A DNA stretch of 14,876 nt from Deltaproteobacteria bacterium (lineage in GTDB: Bacteria; Myxococcota; UBA796; SXON01), in NCBI GenBank assembly GCA_947483545.1, contig CANKNP010000093.1, forward strand, positions 1-14,876. Reading direction: 5' to 3'. The translations under genes and the position numbers were made by a program. Below the pieces are notes generated by a model. It was not told where the DNA came from. It did not search any database and saw nothing but the letters and a program-made list of their open reading frames with translations. Below, one piece after another: positions 14,189 through 14,876 of this stretch. How positions within the stretch are numbered: position 1 is the first letter of the stretch; every line of letters starts with the position of its first letter.

Positions 14189-14255
14189 GGCTTGGGTGAT
14201 GCGGGCGGCTCACCGCGACCGCCGCACCGTCCAAGCGGGCCGATGGCCCCAAGCC
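14189..14255 (+). terminator. Weak candidate hairpin after the 405-residue protein gene
   Basis: GGCTTGGG (14189-14196) pairs perfectly with CCCAAGCC (14248-14255), five bases after the stop codon. A competing pair is GGCGGCT (14204-14210) with AGCCGCC (14252-14258). No T-tract follows. It may end the upstream transcript and insulate the structured element to its right. Confidence 0.3.
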
Positions 14256-14285
14256 GCCCAAACAACCCCACCGCCCCCGCGGATT

Positions 14286-14294
14286 TGCTACCCT
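14286..14294 (+). promoter_or_regulatory. Extended -10 candidate TGCTACCCT
   Basis: The TGn-TAnnnT form of an extended -10 needs no -35, and none is seen. Transcription would start near 14301-14302, two or three bases before the first paired base of the structured region. This promoter could drive a non-coding RNA. Confidence 0.4.
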
Positions 14295-14369
14295 CCCCCG
14301 CATGATCGTAGGGGCGGGCCGCCGATCCGCGCGCTCGGCGAACCTCGCTCGCGACTCGGCGGTCTCTTT

Positions 14370-14443
14370 GCACCGTTCCTACCGGTGGAATGCGACGGTC
14401 CGTCGAAGACGCCGGGCCCGCCGCCTTCCACCTGGAACGGTGC
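14370..14443. repeat. Inverted repeat: 10-bp plus 7-bp stem
   Basis: GCACCGTTCC (14370-14379) is the exact reverse complement of GGAACGGTGC (14434-14443). Within it GGTGGAA (14384-14390) pairs with TTCCACC (14426-14432), separated by four bases on the left and one on the right. The apical part holds CGACGG/CCGTCG (14393-14398/14400-14405) and the palindrome CGGGCCCG (14413-14420). Confidence 0.75.
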
Positions 14444-14448
14444 GGTTC

Positions 14449-14525
14449 GGGGCCAGCCCGGCTCCGAGTCACGTCTCTCCAGGGACTTGTGGCCGTCCTG
14501 TTTGTGTAGCGCTCGGGCTGGCCCC
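14449..14525. repeat. Inverted repeat: perfect 12-bp stem
   Basis: GGGGCCAGCCCG (14449-14460) is the exact reverse complement of CGGGCTGGCCCC (14514-14525). The 53 bases between can form a smaller hairpin using CAG (14480-14482) and CTG (14498-14500), with GAC (14484-14486) and GTC (14495-14497). Confidence 0.75.
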
Positions 14526-14547
14526 CCGGCGATCGCACCCACCGCGG

Positions 14548-14553
14548 TAGACT
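14548..14553 (+). promoter_or_regulatory. -10 candidate TAGACT for the terminal lipoprotein gene (leaderless)
   Basis: TAGACT keeps the first, second and sixth bases of TATAAT and ends five bases before ATG 14559. There is no Shine-Dalgarno sequence. This repeats the geometry of the helicase and pseudokinase starts and supports leaderless transcription. Confidence 0.4.
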
Positions 14554-14558
14554 GCCCC

Positions 14559-14876
14559 ATGCGCTCTCCGCTCGTCCCCATCGTCCTCCTGCTGTCCATC
14601 GGCTGCAAGGAGAAGCTGCTCCCCGTCGAGGACCTCGACGTGCAGGGCTGGTCAAACCAATGTGTCACGATGCACGCCGGGGACGACTGGCTTGTCGTGG
14701 AGGGCGACGGCTACGCTTGGAGCCGGGATGCCGAGACTACGGCTGCCCCGGTGCGGCTCCAGGCATCCGACCTCGGCGTCTACTTGCTCTACGACGCCGA
14801 TGGACGCTACCTCGTCGCCGAGTCGGGCTCCGTGACGCGTGAGGCGTCCCTGCAGTCCGACATGACCCGGATCGAA
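14559..14876 (+). CDS. Lipoprotein, N-terminal part (cut by the window edge)
   Basis: An open frame of 106 codons without a stop, truncated at the right edge of the window. It starts MRSPLVPIVLLLSIGCKEK: one positive residue, a hydrophobic core and a lipobox LSIGC with lipidated C16. The visible mature part includes WSNQCVTMHAGD, a GDGYAWSRD stretch and LGVYLLYDADGRYLVAES. The alternating beta pattern and the YLLYD...RYL motif recall small beta-domains at the N-terminus of secreted hydrolases in related bacteria. That is only an impression, and the main domain lies beyond the window. No Shine-Dalgarno sequence is present. A TAGACT hexamer five bases before the ATG suggests a leaderless transcript, starting 24 bases after the structured intergenic element. 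Confidence 0.75.
   Translation, partial: MRSPLVPIVLLLSIGCKEKLLPVEDLDVQGWSNQCVTMHAGDDWLVVEGDGYAWSRDAETTAAPVRLQASDLGVYLLYDADGRYLVAESGSVTREASLQSDMTRIE

Larger units (their letters stand above)
14302..14534 (+). other. Highly structured non-coding region (candidate ncRNA or palindromic element)
   Basis: Most of the 375-base gap between genes is one array of inverted repeats. Outermost is GATCG (14304-14308) with CGATC (14530-14534), continuing as GGGG (14311-14314) with CCCC (14524-14527). Inside are CGCCGA/TCGGCG (14320-14325/14335-14340), a 10+7-bp arm (14370-14390/14426-14443) and a perfect 12-bp arm (14449-14460/14514-14525). GACTCGG/CCGAGTC (14353-14359/14464-14470) would cross the 12-bp arm as a pseudoknot or an alternative fold. 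The 82-codon frame inside (14302-14550) is Arg-rich with many A/T third positions, unlike real genes here, so RNA structure explains it better. The ends also look like imperfect terminal repeats, so a MITE-like element is an alternative. Confidence 0.5.

Noticed and set aside
11694..14303. An 869-codon minus-strand open frame spanning two plus-strand genes and a gap
   Set aside because: It runs antisense to two genes with signal peptides, Shine-Dalgarno sequences and family-like motifs, and its product is Gly/Arg/His-rich with no recognisable domain.
14441..14470. GGTTCG beside stems, considered as a tRNA T-arm
   Set aside because: No acceptor stem, D-arm or anticodon arm can be placed around it at tRNA distances.
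14302..14550. An 82-codon Arg-rich open frame with an extended -10 seven bases upstream
   Set aside because: About a third of its third positions are A or T, more than expected for genes here; it lacks domain features and coincides with the inverted-repeat array. A small basic protein is not fully excluded.
13756..14655. A 299-codon minus-strand open frame across the structured gap
   Set aside because: It is antisense to the 405-residue secreted protein and the terminal lipoprotein, with very Arg/Ser/Gly/Pro-rich low-complexity content.

Overview
The window is strongly GC-rich and gene-dense. It carries complete or partial genes for ten proteins plus a structured non-coding region near the right end. 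The gene set suggests an uncultivated or little-studied member of Myxococcota (former Deltaproteobacteria): a Ski2-like helicase with a DUF3516-type C-terminus, a zinc-ribbon kinase-fold receptor, a SUMF1-type exported protein, several lipoproteins and a paired M16 peptidase. This placement is inferred from gene content and base composition. No rRNA or other marker is present. No mobile element, CRISPR array, tRNA or rRNA was recognised.

Left block (1-4828). A superfamily II helicase gene (minus strand) and a membrane pseudokinase gene (plus strand) diverge from a gap of only 29 bases. Neither start has a Shine-Dalgarno sequence, and both have a -10-like hexamer 5-6 bases upstream, so both are probably leaderless. 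The kinase fold has lost its catalytic Lys, HRD Asp and DFG Asp, so it should act as a sensor or scaffold. Two strong hairpins fill the convergent gap after it.

Middle block (4829-8559, minus strand). Three genes for exported proteins form a probable operon: a lipoprotein with a phosphodiester-glycosidase-like (NAGPA/DUF2233) C-terminal half, a SUMF1/formylglycine-generating-enzyme-like protein starting in a GTGA overlap, and an unrecognised secreted protein 27 bases further on. All three should act at the cell envelope.

Right block (8643-12905, plus strand). Four tightly joined genes encode an M16 metallopeptidase with the zinc site, a lipoprotein M16 partner lacking the zinc site but keeping the Arg/Tyr pair, an 89-residue Cys-rich membrane protein, and a membrane protein resembling DUF4236 proteins. 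The junctions are a 2-base gap and two TGATG overlaps. The first two genes look like a split heterodimeric periplasmic peptidase. The other two are candidates for substrate, anchor or partner. A secreted 405-residue protein of an uncharacterised conserved type follows (12966-14183).

The last intergenic stretch (14184-14558) holds the most unusual signal. A set of long inverted repeats, including a perfect 12-bp and a 10+7-bp pair, lies between 14304 and 14534. It begins about ten bases after an extended -10 sequence and ends just before a leaderless-looking promoter for a lipoprotein gene cut by the window edge. It may be an undescribed structured RNA or a small palindromic mobile element.
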